Source of the DNA: Adiantum capillus-veneris
Lineage: Eukaryota; Streptophyta; Polypodiopsida; Polypodiales; Pteridaceae
Direction: 5' to 3'
NCBI GenBank assembly: GCA_014529385.2
Contig: CM043963.1
Location: 193,501-257,500, forward strand
Length of the DNA stretch: 64,000 nt
The translations under genes were made by a program, and so were the position numbers. This document shows, piece after piece, positions 22,682 to 34,430 of the stretch. Position 1 is the stretch's first letter, and each line of letters starts with the position of its first letter. A model generated the notes under the pieces. It searched no databases. It worked only from the letters and a program-made list of their open reading frames with translations, and was not told the origin of the DNA.

Positions 22682-23496
22682 GACCCCTCTCCTTCTTGTA
22701 AAACAACCTCCAATATCTCACATAGCACCCCAACACTCTATGCGTGAGGAGAGACTTAGGTGTAGCAACCACTTGTGAGCTTCACTCTTGGTGTGAGAGA
22801 AGCCTTCAAGCTACACATTGTAAGTGAGAGAGCGTGAGTTCCACAAATCTCAAAACCACTATTGAGGTTTGGTGCATCAAAGGCGTGATTCGACGTTCAA
22901 ATCTTCGTCCTTCCATTTGTGCAATACGGTTTGGTGAATTCAGGGTGACTTGTGTATTTTGAGTTTTTATCGATTGATCTTGATTTTAGAAAGTGTTTTA
23001 GTGTGTTTTTCATTGCCATTTTTTTGTCCATTGTAAGAGGGTATTGTGGTGAGAGGTCTCCCACACCCTAAGACAATGTGTGTGTGTTTTGGCAATGTTT
23101 ATTAATCACTAAGCATTGAGTGAGTTTTGTAAAAGTTCTATGATAGCATCATAACGAACCATCTCCATTTGCAAGTCACAAATAAGGTATTACGCAAGAT
23201 CCTTTCCTCTCTCTCTTCCCTTTGCTCTAGCTCTCTCTGGTCCATTTCATGTGTGTCTTGGTGTGAGGTTGCTTGTGTGTGTTGTGTGGTGCATCTTCTT
23301 GGTTGTGCCAAAATCTCTCTTGCGTCCTAGTTCACATACCATAACTAGGTGGTGCCCCTATCTTGTTTGGGTTTGGCTATGGGTTTGTTGTTGTGTTGTG
23401 CTTGTGGTTGCCCCAGCCCCAATTGAGTAGCAGGGGAGCCTTGAGGGGTGTTTAGAGGTCGCCTCTCTTGTTGCCCGCCCCGGACAGCCTCAATTT

Positions 23497-23516
23497 TGGT
23501 GCCCCCACTGAGGAAC
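23497..23516 (+). other. A2 primer-binding site
   Basis: TGGTGCCCCCACTGAGGAAC begins four bases after the 5' LTR. Element E has a close variant at 62928-62946. The complementary tRNA is not identified. Confidence 0.75.
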
Positions 23517-23570
23517 AGGCTTGTGTATGTTTTGTGAAGGCTCAACCTTTAGCATAATCAAGTAGCTTGC

Positions 23571-23783
23571 ATGAATCACGAGAATTTGTATGATCCCTTC
23601 ATTCCCATTGCAAGGCAAAAGGTACACATAATTGTTAGTACTAAGTTGCAATTTCAGCGAGTAATTCGTAGAATTTTAGGTCCTCTTAGGTTGGTAGAGA
23701 TAAACGCATCAGTAAATCCTTTTATTTTGCCTCTCATTAGGTACGACCTTAGTTTGGACGTCTATATTTTTGTTTTGTTTTAA
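23571..23783 (+). CDS. A2 leader small ORF a (unknown protein)
   Basis: 70 codons in the leader between the primer-binding site and gag. No known domain. Its last 57 residues align without gaps to the last 57 of the next ORF (25 identities by my count), sharing FQ, AS-NP, ILPLI, DV-IF and a terminal L. Third-codon differences within identical residues, such as the codons for ILPLI, suggest past selection on the protein. It could be a small accessory product, comparable in position only to the extra ORF upstream of gag in some Tat elements. Confidence 0.5.
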   Translation: MNHENLYDPFIPIARQKVHIIVSTKLQFQRVIRRILGPLRLVEINASVNPFILPLIRYDLSLDVYIFVLF

Positions 23784-23804
23784 GAATTAGGTCATGCATA
23801 GACC

Positions 23805-24023
23805 ATGGATAATGGCCCAGGAATACAGGTTTTTTCCTTTCATTTCACTCCACACATTAGAGTAAACATTGCAATTAGTAGAAAAATCCATTTTCAACAA
23901 CGTATGGTATTCATGTTTGGTGCCCAAAGAGTAGAAGAAATTCTCGCGTCACCAAACCCTGTCATTCTACCTCTTATTGATAATCATAGGTCATTTGATG
24001 TGAATATTTTTATTTTGTTGTAG
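23805..24023 (+). CDS. A2 leader small ORF b, paralogue of ORF a
   Basis: 72 codons, starting 21 bp after ORF a ends. Shares 25 of 57 C-terminal residues with ORF a, so the pair looks like an old tandem duplication of a short coding unit. No signal peptide, membrane span or zinc motif is obvious; hydrophobic Ile/Leu/Phe residues are scattered at the C terminus. Gag starts 84 bp downstream. Confidence 0.5.
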   Translation: MDNGPGIQVFSFHFTPHIRVNIAISRKIHFQQRMVFMFGAQRVEEILASPNPVILPLIDNHRSFDVNIFILL

Positions 24024-24107
24024 AATAGATTGCAATTTAGAAAATATTTTTGTGTAAATCTTTTAAAGAAAGAAAAAACAAAAACGCGTCACTTTGAAAT
24101 CAATTCA

Positions 24108-25373
24108 ATGGAGAGCCAACGCCAAATGTCTGGATATCCTCTTTTCTTTGGAGAGCCTGGAGAGGATGCAGAATTATTTCTAGCGAATTTCAAGATGTCT
24201 TGCCGTATCAAGAGGATAGTAACTGATCAAGAACGTGTAGAAATGTTTGAGGTGGTCCTTAGGAAAGATGCTAGCACTTGGTTTGACTCTTTGCCTGAGG
24301 AAGTTAAAGGGAATTACACGAAAGTTTTGAATCGTTTCAAGAAATACCTCTTTGATCCCCAAAACACTCAGAAATTATGGCAAGACATTGTTTCTCATAA
24401 GCAAAAAGACTTAGATGACTACTACTTGTACAAGCAAGAGTTCCTACGTCTTTGGGCTCCATGGATACGAAATGTTGCTAATCCTGGTGATGGTGCAGAA
24501 TTTCTAAAGAAGGAGAGGTTCATAGCCGGACTCTTTCCTGACCTTAAGGTAAAAGTTGAGGCGGGTGCACCTGCTACCTTTGATGCAGCTGAAACTAGGG
24601 CTAAAGAGAAACATAGGAAACTCAAGTGCTTAAGGGGGGAGGTTCCAATAGAAGGTCTTAGACCCAAAGGTAAGTCACAAGCTTCAACATCTAAGGAGCT
24701 TCCTGAGGTAACGACGGAAGTGATTGAGAAGTTAAATGAATATTTAAGCAGCTTGTCAATTCACCTTGCACAAGCCGTAGGTCCAAAGGGACAAGCAAAG
24801 AAGTCTGAAGATCGAGAGCCACGACCTAGGAGAGTCTTGCAATGTTGGAATTGCGGTGAGTCTGGACATGGGATGTATAATCGTTTTTGGCCCCGTGGGG
24901 AGCCAGGGAGACCTAACTTGAATTACCCAGTGATGAATGCAGGTGAAGGAACTAGTCAGCAACCACGGCTTATACAAAGGCCAAATGGAGCAAGACCACC
25001 TCCACAAGGAGTGGAAGGAGTTCCACCTTTGCCACACCCAAACGTGCATGTGGTAGAGGTGACAAATTCAAGAGAGGTTGACATGGAAGCAAATGGCATT
25101 AAGCGTGGCCGAGGGAAAGGTAAGGAGAAAGAAGGAGTTACATCACAAAGTGACCATGGACGAGAAAAGAATGCAAAGGAGACCAAGGAAGCTAAGAGGA
25201 CTCGACGTCATATCAACCTCCAAGACTTTCCTCTTGGACATGGAATGGCTCCATACAACCTGTTGGAAGACATGAGAGGTAAGGGTCCTGATATCTCATG
25301 GCCTCAATTTCTTGCATTATGTCCACAAGTTAGGAGGGATTTAACAAGGGCAGTTAGCACTAGGAGAAGGTAA
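24108..25373 (+). pseudogene. gag: A2 gag
   Basis: I chose the ATG at 24108 (MESQRQMSGYPLFF) because the Gag-like sequence begins there; an in-frame ATG at 24030 lies in leader sequence. The capsid-like domain matches A1. The zinc knuckle reads CWNCGESGHGMYNR, so the fourth zinc ligand Cys has become Arg. A one-base deletion near 25368 (GAGAAGG against GAGAAAGG in A1) shifts the frame and creates a stop at 25371-25373, which separates gag from protease. Confidence 0.92.
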
Positions 25374-28300
25374 AAGAGAGTGTGCCTATTGTAAAAATTT
25401 CACAAACTGAAATGAATGAGGGAATTACACCTGTGCTATATTGTTACATAACAGGGAGATTGGTTAGGAAAGGTCTAGTGGATGGGGGTGCACAAATTTG
25501 CATCATGACAGAGGGACTCATGCAAAAACTAGGCATGCACATCCATGAGACACCTGAAATTAAGGTCAAGATGGCAAACAATAGCAAGGCTAGGTGCGTA
25601 GGCATTTGTAAAAATGTTTTTGTAGAGGCCTTTGGCATTAAGAAGGCAGTGGATTTCTATGTCATGTCTACCAAAGGAAATGGTTACCCATTTATCCTAG
25701 GGAGACCATGGCTAATGAAAATGCGAGCTTTGCAGGATTGGGAGAGTGGAAAGCTAATTTGCAGGAACAACAATCATAAGAAGGTTGTCTTTGACATGAA
25801 GGAGCAACGCCAAGAGGAGCTCCATGAAGAATCATCTCAAAGTGAGACGGAAGAAGGTTGGACCGATAACACTTCAGAAGAAGAAAGTAGCGGCAGCATT
25901 ACTGAAGAGGAGTCTTCCATCGAAGTCATGGGGGTAAGGTTTAAGCCAACCAACCAAGAGACCTCTTGTCAAGGTTTGGAGGAGGTAGGTTCCCAAGAGA
26001 ACCAAAAAGTGGAAGATGAAAGAATTCTAGAAGGTATGCTACCTACAACACTGACAAAGGACGAAAGAGAGGAGTTCAAATGTGTGCTAAGGAAATTTCC
26101 TAGGCTTTTTGCTAAAGACTACACCGATGTGCGTGGAGTAGATGTTGTTCAACACAAAATTGAGTTGAAGCCAGAGGCCACACCTAAGGCTCAGAAGCTA
26201 CGAAGGCTAGGAGTCATCAAGGAGCAGGCTTTACTCAAGGAGGTAAGAAAGCTTCTAGCAGCAGGTTTCATTTATCCAGTGGAGAATTCAGAGTGGGTCT
26301 CTCCCATTGTTGTCACTCCTAAGAAAAACAGAAAGTGGAGGGTGTGTGTGGATTACCGTCCACTCAATGAGGCAACAAAAAGAGATCACTTTCCCCTCCC
26401 ATTTCAGGATGAGATACTAAATGAGGTAGCTGGTCATGAGAAGTACACTGTGTGTGATGGCTACTCAGGCTACTTTCAAATAGGTATCGCATTGGAAGAT
26501 CAACTGAAAACAACCTTTATCACTCCTTGGGTTGTTATGCTTTTAGAGTCATGCCATTTGGTCTGACAAATGCTCCTGCAACATTCCAACGTTTCATGAA
26601 CATGGTGTTTCAAGCATTCTTTGGAAAGTCAATTAGGGTGTTCATTGATGATTTCTACATTTATAGCTCAAAATCATTGCATCTACAAAGGGTAGAAGAA
26701 GGTTTAAAGAAGCTCTATGACATGGGAGATCAACTCAACCCCGACAAGTGCCACATAGGTGAGGATGAAGTGATCTTGCTCGGTCACAAGGTTTCCTATA
26801 AAGACATTGAGGTGGATCCTTCAAAGGCAAAGGCTCTTATTGAGCTCCCATCACCGAAGAGTCTTAAGGAGGTCATCTCTTTCATTTAGAAGGTGAAGTA
26901 TATGTCACGCTTCATTCACTTAGCCTCGGAGTTGCTTCATCCTTTGCAAAAGTTGACACAACAAGTAGAATTTGCATGGTCTAATGAGCTTGAAGAGTAT
27001 TTTTGTAACATTAAAGTCATTTTGTTAGAGCTACCAACAGTCATGCCTCCTCGTTGGGAGTACACATTCTTTGTTAGCTCTAGTGTTGGAAGGGAAACAA
27101 TTGGTGCTGTGTTGCTACAACAAGATCCCCACAGTACAAGGATGCGACCCATCTACTTTGCTAGTAGGGTCATGAATGCTTTGGAGAGAGACTACACAAA
27201 AGCAAAACTCATGATGCTTTCTCTCATGTTTGCGGTGAGAAAGTTTAGATCCTACCTGCTACCAAAACCTTTTGTAATTCTCACTGCAGAAAATTTGTTC
27301 CCTTGGGTGTCATCTCAAATGAATCTTTGTACTAGGATCTCAAAGTGGATTATGGAGTTGCAAGAGTTCCAATACTCTTTCAAGGTAGAAGATAGTGTGC
27401 GTGCACAATTGGCAGGGATTCTCACTTATAGGGTACATGAGAAGGAAATTAAGGTGCCTCAAGTAAAGACCCTACCATTGCCACCACCAAAAAGTATTCC
27501 CAATGCTTATAGGGTACATGAGAAGGAAATTAAGGTGCCTCAAGTAAAGACCCTACCATTGCCACCACCAAAAAGTATTCCCAATGCTTTTACCTTGTTC
27601 TTTGATGGAGCTTTTTGACGAGCCACAGGGAAAGCAGGGGGAGGGCTAGTATTGCTCAACCCAAGTGGAGAGGTGGTCATGAAAGAGAAGGTCAATCTAC
27701 TAGGTTCAACTAGCAACAATGAAGCAGAATACGACACACTACTTCATGGTTTGATGATGTGCATTGGCCAAGGGATAAAACGTCTCATGGTAAAGGGAGA
27801 TGCACTTCTCATTGTTAAACAGATTTTACGCATTTGGGCATGCAAGAATGACAGCTTAGGGACAAAAGTTCATGCCATTCGTAAGATGTTTAATCAGTTT
27901 GAAGAAGTGCAACTATATCATATTCCGAGGAAACAAAATGAAGATGCCAATTTACTTGCACAACAAGCAGTTACATGTGTTGAGAGAGAAGTGCAGTTCA
28001 TCATGGTGGCAGCAGCTGTCAAGCAACCGAGATACCAGGGATTGGAGTCATTGGCTCCCATTATTGGCTACATTTTGGATGGTGAGTTTCCACAAGACTT
28101 CACGAAGGCTCAGAAGAGAAGACTCATGAAGAAGGCAAGTTTCTATCTCTTCCTTGAAGGCTCCCTCTATCAAAAAGGGAAGGATCAAGTGTGCAGAAGA
28201 GTACCAACTATCGAGGAAATTCCAACCATTCTAAAAGGTTTGCATGAAGAGGCATGTGGTGGTCATTTTGCCCAAGAATCAACTGTGAAGAAGATTTTGC

Positions 28301-29393
28301 TTGCGGGGTATGTTTAGCCAAGCTTGCATGTGGATGTTCAACATTGGTGTAAAAGCTGTCACAATTGTCAGATAAATGGAAATAGAAGGTTGGTGCATGG
28401 CCCGAGGCAAATAGTGCTTGCAAATGGACCCTTTGAAAAGTGGGGCATTGATGCTATGGGTCCTCTGCCTATGACAAAAAATGGTAAACTCTACATTCTA
28501 GTGGCTGTAGACTATATGACTAGGTGGGTGGAAGCACAAAGTGTGGCAAAGGTAAATGAGAGGACAGTGAGTAAATTCTTCTACACTCACATTTGTTGTA
28601 GATTTGGCACACCTTTGGAGATTGTTTCTGATAATGGTCCATGGTTTAGAAAGGGATTTCTCACAGAAGTCTGTGAAGAACTTCACATTCTACATCGTCA
28701 TAGTACACCTTACTATCCCCAATAAAATGGTTTGGTAGAAAAAGCTAATGGTGTCATTGCAGGCTTCCCACATATAGGGAAGCCACAGAGTTCACACCAT
28801 TTCACTTGGTCTATGGTGAAGAGGCTTTGCAGCCTATCGAGCTCAACATTCCAACAATGCGACTTCATGGCAAAGGAGCACAAGATGATCAAGAGGTATG
28901 GATGGATCGACTTCTTACGTTAGTGGAGCTTGAGTGGAAAAGAGAAGCAGCATATGAGTGCTACAAGAGGAAAGACACACAAGCGAAAGAAACGCACGAC
29001 AAGAAACTGAAGGACAAAGGCATCAAGGAAGGAGAGCTTGTGCTAAGGTATGACAATCGACTTGACAATCGTTTTGATGCCAAGTTTGAAACTAGATGGC
29101 AAGGGCCATACATAGTCAAGAAGGCTTTCAATTCTAGTTACTATCAGCTTATGGACTTGAATGGTAAAGAGCACTCCAGGAAGGTAAATGGGTATCGCTT
29201 GAAGCCCTATTTGAGTCGCCTTCTACCAAAGGATCTACCAAAGATCTGTCCAAAGGCCGCTGTCTCATGTAAGTATTGTTACATGAAGCATGAGTGTAAC
29301 TCCAGCCAAAATTCTGAGGGGCCAAACAATGAAGATCTCGTCAACGACTCTGAAGCACTCTCTTTGGAAAAGATGCTCTATGATGGTACATGA
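25374..29393 (+). pseudogene. pol: A2 pol: protease, reverse transcriptase, dual RNase H, integrase (broken)
   Basis: Same domain order as A1. Lesions seen against A1: one-base deletion near 26530 in the reverse transcriptase; TAG at 26887-26889 (Gln); TGA at 27616-27618 (Arg), just after FFDGAF of the archaeal-type RNase H; TAG at 28315-28317 (Trp); TAA at 28723-28725 (Ser); and a net 73-bp deletion near 28765 in the integrase core. An in-frame 81-bp duplication (27427-27588) lies between the two RNase H domains. The last RNase H acidic residue has become Asn (DANLLA). Catalytic VFIDD is intact. The product cannot be made as one polyprotein. Confidence 0.92.
27427..27588 (+). repeat. 81-bp in-frame tandem duplication in A2 pol
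   Basis: The segment encoding YRVHEKEIKVPQVKTLPLPP and the residues after it occurs twice in A2 and once in A1 (about 12058-12138). Confidence 0.95.
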
Positions 29394-29404
29394 ATATACC
29401 ATCA

Positions 29405-29421
29405 TCCTGGGGGAGGGCTAA
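29405..29421 (+). other. A2 polypurine tract
   Basis: CCTGGGGGAGGGCTAA directly precedes the 3' LTR. Confidence 0.85.
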
Positions 29422-30995
29422 TGATATCCGTTTTTCGGCTCTCCATAATTGGCATAGTAAGTTACTCCACCCTACCAAATTCACCCAAACGCTATGGCTA
29501 TCCCTACCATTTCATTGTACATAGGCGTGTGTGAGTTAGGGGGCTTTTCCCATATCTTCTTAAAAAACCCTCAGCTAGCTAGTCACTGGGCTAGTTGAGC
29601 CAAAAAAATAAAAAAAAAATAAAATAAAAGTATATTATGGCCTCTTTGTGTGTAAATATTTCATTGTATATATGGCCTAAATATAGGGATTTTTTATAAT
29701 TATTTTGGTATTTTATTTAAATATTTCTACTTAGGTGTGTGTTTTATTAAACCTATGTACACCTTCTTTCATCCTCTTACACCATAATTATATTTTTTGC
29801 CAATATGTACATACTCTAACCTCATATGTTTCCTTTATACAAATCACTCCCACATTTTCACCCTCACCCTCGTGAAAACAAAAAATTGATTTCTACTCAT
29901 TGGTTACGTTTATTATATTATTTACTTGCATACCTTTTCCTCTTTCACCCAAAATAATTCAAGGAGGGACCATATCATATGATTCCAATATCTTTCCATA
30001 TCCATAACTCCTCCATATTTTTATTATTATTTTTACTCATTATTCTAACACCATGTGCTCATTGAGCTAAAGTCCATGAATAGTCCATACACTAATACCA
30101 CCATGTATATATTTCTTTATTCACCAATAATCCTCCTCCATGCATGGGTCAAGGGCAACTTGGATGCTTTGTATTATAATATGACAAAGGAGGGGGCCAC
30201 TAAAAGAAATTTGCAGGCATAAAAACAGGCTTTTTGGTGAGAATTTTGGCACCTACCTCCACTCCGAATTTGGAGCGGTGGTCAAAAGCCAAAATGTAGC
30301 CCACGCTCTGAATAATCACCTCAAATTGTTTCATGATTTTTGGAGCTACCAGCGGTGAGATATGATTTTTTGAGTGGACCCCAGCCTGCCCACTTTTCTC
30401 ACAAGTAGTCCTTAGTCTTCTCTCACCCTTCCACACACCTACTCACTCTTACACATCCCTCCCTCTCCTTCCCTCACTCAAACCTGCAATTTCCATGGCT
30501 TCTCCCACCCTTTTCACCATTACCCTTCTCTCTCATCCCTATAGTTCTTTTATGAACCTCTACATACATACACCCTCTCCATGTCTCTCTCTATTGCTTC
30601 TATGTTACAATTTCATTTACCTCTCCTAAAAATATCTAAAATTCAGCATCTTAACCATGATAACTTCTGAAAATTGAGGATTTTTCATCAAAAAATCCTC
30701 TTTTCATCGTGGTGGTCAACCGTGGCGGCGGCGTAAAGAAGCGAAGAAGAAGAAGAAGACCAGCGGTCATTTTTTCCACAATCTACACAAGGGTGAGTTC
30801 AAGCTTCTTCAAAGCTTCAGCATCTCAATGATTCTCTTTTAATTCACCCTTCTTCCTTCATCAAATCAACTCACTCTACCCATTGTAAATGTAACATTAA
30901 CTTTCTAGTGATTACTAACGACTAACATACTAACACAAAATAGCATTGACCTAACCATAAAAGACACCTCACCTCAAGACATGTGTATAGTAACA

Positions 30996-31032
<37 letters not shown>

Positions 31033-32051
31033 CTTACTTACTTTCACCTTATCTACCATCAATAATGCTCTCTTTTGAGCCCACACCCATGACTCAAGCA
31101 GACAAAGAAGGCCCGCAATGTTTTGATATTCAAAAAAATCATAATCCTGATTTGTTAGCTTGTAAATTAGGATTTCCAATAATCTTTATGAGGGGTCTCC
31201 AACCTATAAATAGACCCCTCTCCTTCTTGTAAAACAACCTCCAATATCTCACATAGCACCCCAACACTCTATGCGTGAGGAGAGACTTAGGTGTAGCAAC
31301 CACTTGTGAGCTTCACTCTTGGTGTGAGAGAAGCCCTCAAGCTATACATTGTAAGTGAGAGAGCGTGAGTTCCACAAATCTCAAAACCACTATTGTATAT
31401 GCTCCTTCATCATCAATAAATTGAGGTTTGGTGCATCAAAGGCGTGATTCGACGTTCAAATATTCGTCCTTCCATTTGTGCAATACGGTTTGGTGAATTC
31501 AAGGTGAGTTGTGTATTTTGAGTTTTTATCGGTTGATCTTGATTTTAGAAAGTGTTTTAGTGTGTTTTTCATTGACATTTTTTTGTCCATTGTAAGAGGG
31601 TATTGTGGTGAGAGATCTCCCACACCCTAAGTTAGTGTGGGTGTGTTTTGGCAATGTTTAGCAATCACTAAGCATTGAGTGAGTTTTGTACAAGTTCTAT
31701 GATAGCATCATAACGAACCATCTCCATTTGCAAGTCACAAATAAGGTATTACGCAAGATCCTTTACTCTCTCTCTTCCCTTTGCTCTAGCTCTCTCTGGT
31801 CCATTTCATGTGTGTCTTGGTGTGAGGTTGCTTGTGTGTGTTGTGTGGTGCATCTTCTTGGTTGTGCCAAAATCTCTCTTGCGTCCTAGTTCGCATACCA
31901 TAACTGGGTGGTGCCCCTATCTTGTTTGGGTTTGGCTGTGGGTTTGTTGTTGTGTTGTGCTTGTGGTTGCCCCAGCCCCAATTGAGCAGCACGGGAGCCT
32001 TGAGGGGTGTTTAGAGGTCGCCTCTCTTGTTGCCCGCCCCGGACCGCCTCA
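29422..32051 (+). repeat. A2 3' LTR
   Basis: 2630 bp. Near-copy of 20815-23492 with a shorter CT tract (about 30997-31033), a single TATA unit at 31205-31212, and a 28-bp stretch missing from the 5' LTR. Confidence 0.95.
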
Positions 32052-32055
32052 TTAC

Positions 32056-32747
32056 ATAAAGAATAATGTTAGAAGGTCTACAAAGACAATCAATTCCACC
32101 ATTATACCCCTCCACCTGCAAGTTGGCTAAATAGGGAAAGAGGAGCAAAGAAGCTATTAAGGAAAATAAATCCACCCTAGAGAGCTAAATGGGAACGAAG
32201 GAGCAGAGAAGATGTTGAGTAAAGTAAATCCATGCAAGAGAGAAGCTCTATGAGCATGATATGGTGGAGATCTATATCCTTAGGGAGAGGTGTGAAGCGA
32301 GGTTCACAAAGAAATGGAGAAATTCAATAAGTGGTGGCTACCTTGCAAGGTGGAGTAGAGAGAAGATAGAGATGGTACATGCAAGAGAGAGGGAGAGGGA
32401 ATGACCAACACTTTCTTTTAGGAGAGATGGGGAAGAAACTGGCAACCACTAGAGAGAGAGAGAGAGATAGATTTTATTATCGTCCTAGGAGGTCAAATAT
32501 GACCTATGGGACCAAAGTTACACGTGATGTAGTATGTGTATGGCTGATGAGTGACTCTTGATGATCCAAAATTGTGGTGATGAGAGTCGCAATGGAGAGC
32601 CCACACTCTGGCTAGGAGGAAAGTGTGTAGGTCTAAGTTATGGCTGAAAATAAGAGAGAAGCAAGTTTGGATGTGACGAAAAGCTAAGTACTCTAGTAGT
32701 GTGTGGTACTCAGACTCTCGAACTTGTAGTGAGCATAATATGCACAG
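32056..32747. other. Unassigned flank right of A2
   Basis: Purine-rich sequence with a short GA run near 32450-32470. No supported ORF or RNA gene. Before A2 inserted it was continuous with 20810. Confidence 0.5.
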
Positions 32748-33394
32748 TCAATTTGACTCTTCTTCATTGCCCCAACACCCTATCTCACATCGAAGGAAAT
32801 GGGAGCTACGCCGAATGGCTGCGATAGTGCGTATTGCCGACAAGGGGATAGGCTCAAGCATATAAGTGTGAGTACGGTTTCCTCTTTCAGTGAAGAACAT
32901 GGCTTTGTAGTTGGGGGCAATATGGGTGGTGTAATGTATGAAGCGTGACCCACTGGATTGCTCCCAAGCCGTAATACATTGGCGTTGTAGAAAAGCTTCA
33001 TTCACTTGGGAGTCAATTGAAGCATCATGTAGCAAGTGTAATGCATCCCATCTCCCAAACCACGTCTTTATGTCTTGCATCCATCCCGTGCTCAAGATCT
33101 TGCTTTTACGCGTCTTTTGAACTTTTTTACTTGCTTCCCATGCAATTGTAGGAAGTCGATGTGAGGGGTTTTGATGCATCTTTATCATGTACTCCACAAC
33201 CCTTTCCGTGCCCATAACCTCAATTGGAAGAGATCCCGACTCAAGAAGTACGAGCATATATGGTGTTTGTGTCTTAACTTGGATAAAGTTTGTAAGAATT
33301 TTTTTTTGGACATTCTCAAACTCTTTCCAAGTATACTTTGAGATGCTCCCGCCCCACACTTAACTCCATAAAGAAGAATCGGTGTCACCCCCAA
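32748..33394 (-). pseudogene. LINE-type non-LTR retrotransposon, C-terminal fragment of ORF2
   Basis: The minus strand reads GVTPILLYGVKCG in one frame and continues as WGGSISKYTWKEFENVQKK in the next. This is the LLYG-x-EVWG region that follows the reverse transcriptase palm in plant LINEs. The remaining 200 residues (ILTNFIQVKTQTPYMLVLLE, STGWMQDIKTWFGRWDAL) fit the LINE ORF2 tail. A frameshift lies near 33350. The catalytic domain is missing, so this is a 5'-truncated relic; no clear poly(A) was found at its 3' side. Family assignment rests on recalled sequence patterns. Confidence 0.65.
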
Positions 33395-34430
33395 TCTCTT
33401 GTTACTTTCTCATTTTACATATATACCTACCATTATACATTTCCATTTCTATTATGTAAAAAAGTACTAACTAAAGTTTTACCTACTAACCTACTAACCT
33501 AAAATCTAGCCCTACCACCTATCTCCTCACCTACATCAGATAACTCCTAAAAGAATCTTTGCTCTGTGTAATTAAAAGTGATCATGAAAATTCTAATCCC
33601 TCCAAAAACCTATAAAATGAGGGAATGTCTTTGGAATATACATGAGGAGAAGAAGTGAGAAGTGTAGAGAAGGAGAGTGTGAGAGGAAGTGTGTGAAAGG
33701 CTTTGTGCAAGAAGCCTTGCATTGTGCGATGCTAGCTTGTGAGTGCAAATAGCCATACCCTTTTCCTAATGCTTGCTAAACTCACAAAATGCAAAGTTCT
33801 TTGCATAGTGTATGCCAAAGAGAAGAGAGGAGAGGAGTTGGAGGTTGCTTCTACAATTGGTGGTCTCATCAAAGAAGAGGTGGTTTTGGGCTCCATGCCT
33901 TGATGTTGTTCTTTCATCTTGTGTTTTCTAAACATCATGAAATCTACACAATTGTAAGTTTTGTCCAAGTGTCTTGTGTTTGTTGGTTGTTTGGGTGACA
34001 TTATTTGTGTGTAGACCTAGCCTCAAGTAAGTCGCTGCTGTAAGAGGGTTGCAAGGTGGAGAGGATTCTCTTGGCCCTAAGACAATTCGTAGGGTGGCTA
34101 GATTTGAGTGTGTCTTTTGTGTTCATGACAAAGGGGACTTGAAATCCTAACCATTTTAGTGTCAATATAAGCCTATGTGTATTGTGGTTTGATATTAGTT
34201 GAGGTGCTCATATCACTTATCAGTTTTCTTGAAGCTTGAATATGCATGCTTGATATAAAAAACTTAGGCCTCTACATTTTCCAAATTTTGTGTCCGGTAT
34301 TTGAGTGTGTTGTTGTGTTTGGGGTCTGTGTGTTGCGTTTGTGTTAGACCCTCAAATCCTATGAGCAGCATGGGAGCCTTGAGAGGTGTCTAGAGGCCAC
34401 TTCTCTTGTTTCTTTCCCTAGACCGTCTCA
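33395..34430 (+). repeat. LTR fragment of an A-type element (3' part)
   Basis: It ends with GAGCAGCATGGGAGCC and a GACCGTCTCA terminus, matching the A1 LTR end. A block at 34042-34084 matches the GTAAGAGGG...CTAAGACA block of the A1 LTR. A TATA-like TATAAAAT lies at 33611-33618. The first 1.3 kb or so of an LTR is missing, and no primer-binding site follows, so it is a truncated solo fragment. Confidence 0.7.

Larger units (their letters stand above)
22573..22690 (+). repeat. 59-bp tandem duplication carrying the TATA box (5' LTR only)
   Basis: The unit starting TAAATTAGGATTTCC at 22573 repeats at 22632. Each copy contains CTATAAATAG. The 3' LTR has one copy, so the change arose after insertion. 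Confidence 0.95.
20815..23492 (+). repeat. A2 5' LTR
   Basis: 2678 bp. Carries a (CT)n tract at about 22391-22443 and a 59-bp tandem duplication that doubles its TATA box. It lacks a 28-bp segment present in the 3' LTR near 31395. Confidence 0.95.
20815..32051 (+). mobile_element. Tat-like Ty3/gypsy element A2, full length but coding-defective (11.2 kb)
   Basis: LTRs at 20815-23492 and 29422-32051 have TG...CA ends. The flanks share TTAC (20811-20814 and 32052-32055). If the last LTR base is counted in the target, the 5-mers are GTTAC and ATTAC. Order: LTR, primer-binding site, leader with two small ORFs, gag, pol, polypurine tract, LTR. The LTRs differ by roughly 1.5-2% by eye plus a few indels, yet the coding region has at least seven frame lesions relative to A1. 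Confidence 0.95.

Noticed and set aside
23345-23545. Minus-strand ORF over the A2 5' LTR end and primer-binding site
   Set aside because: No coding character; it overlaps functional LTR sequence on the opposite strand.
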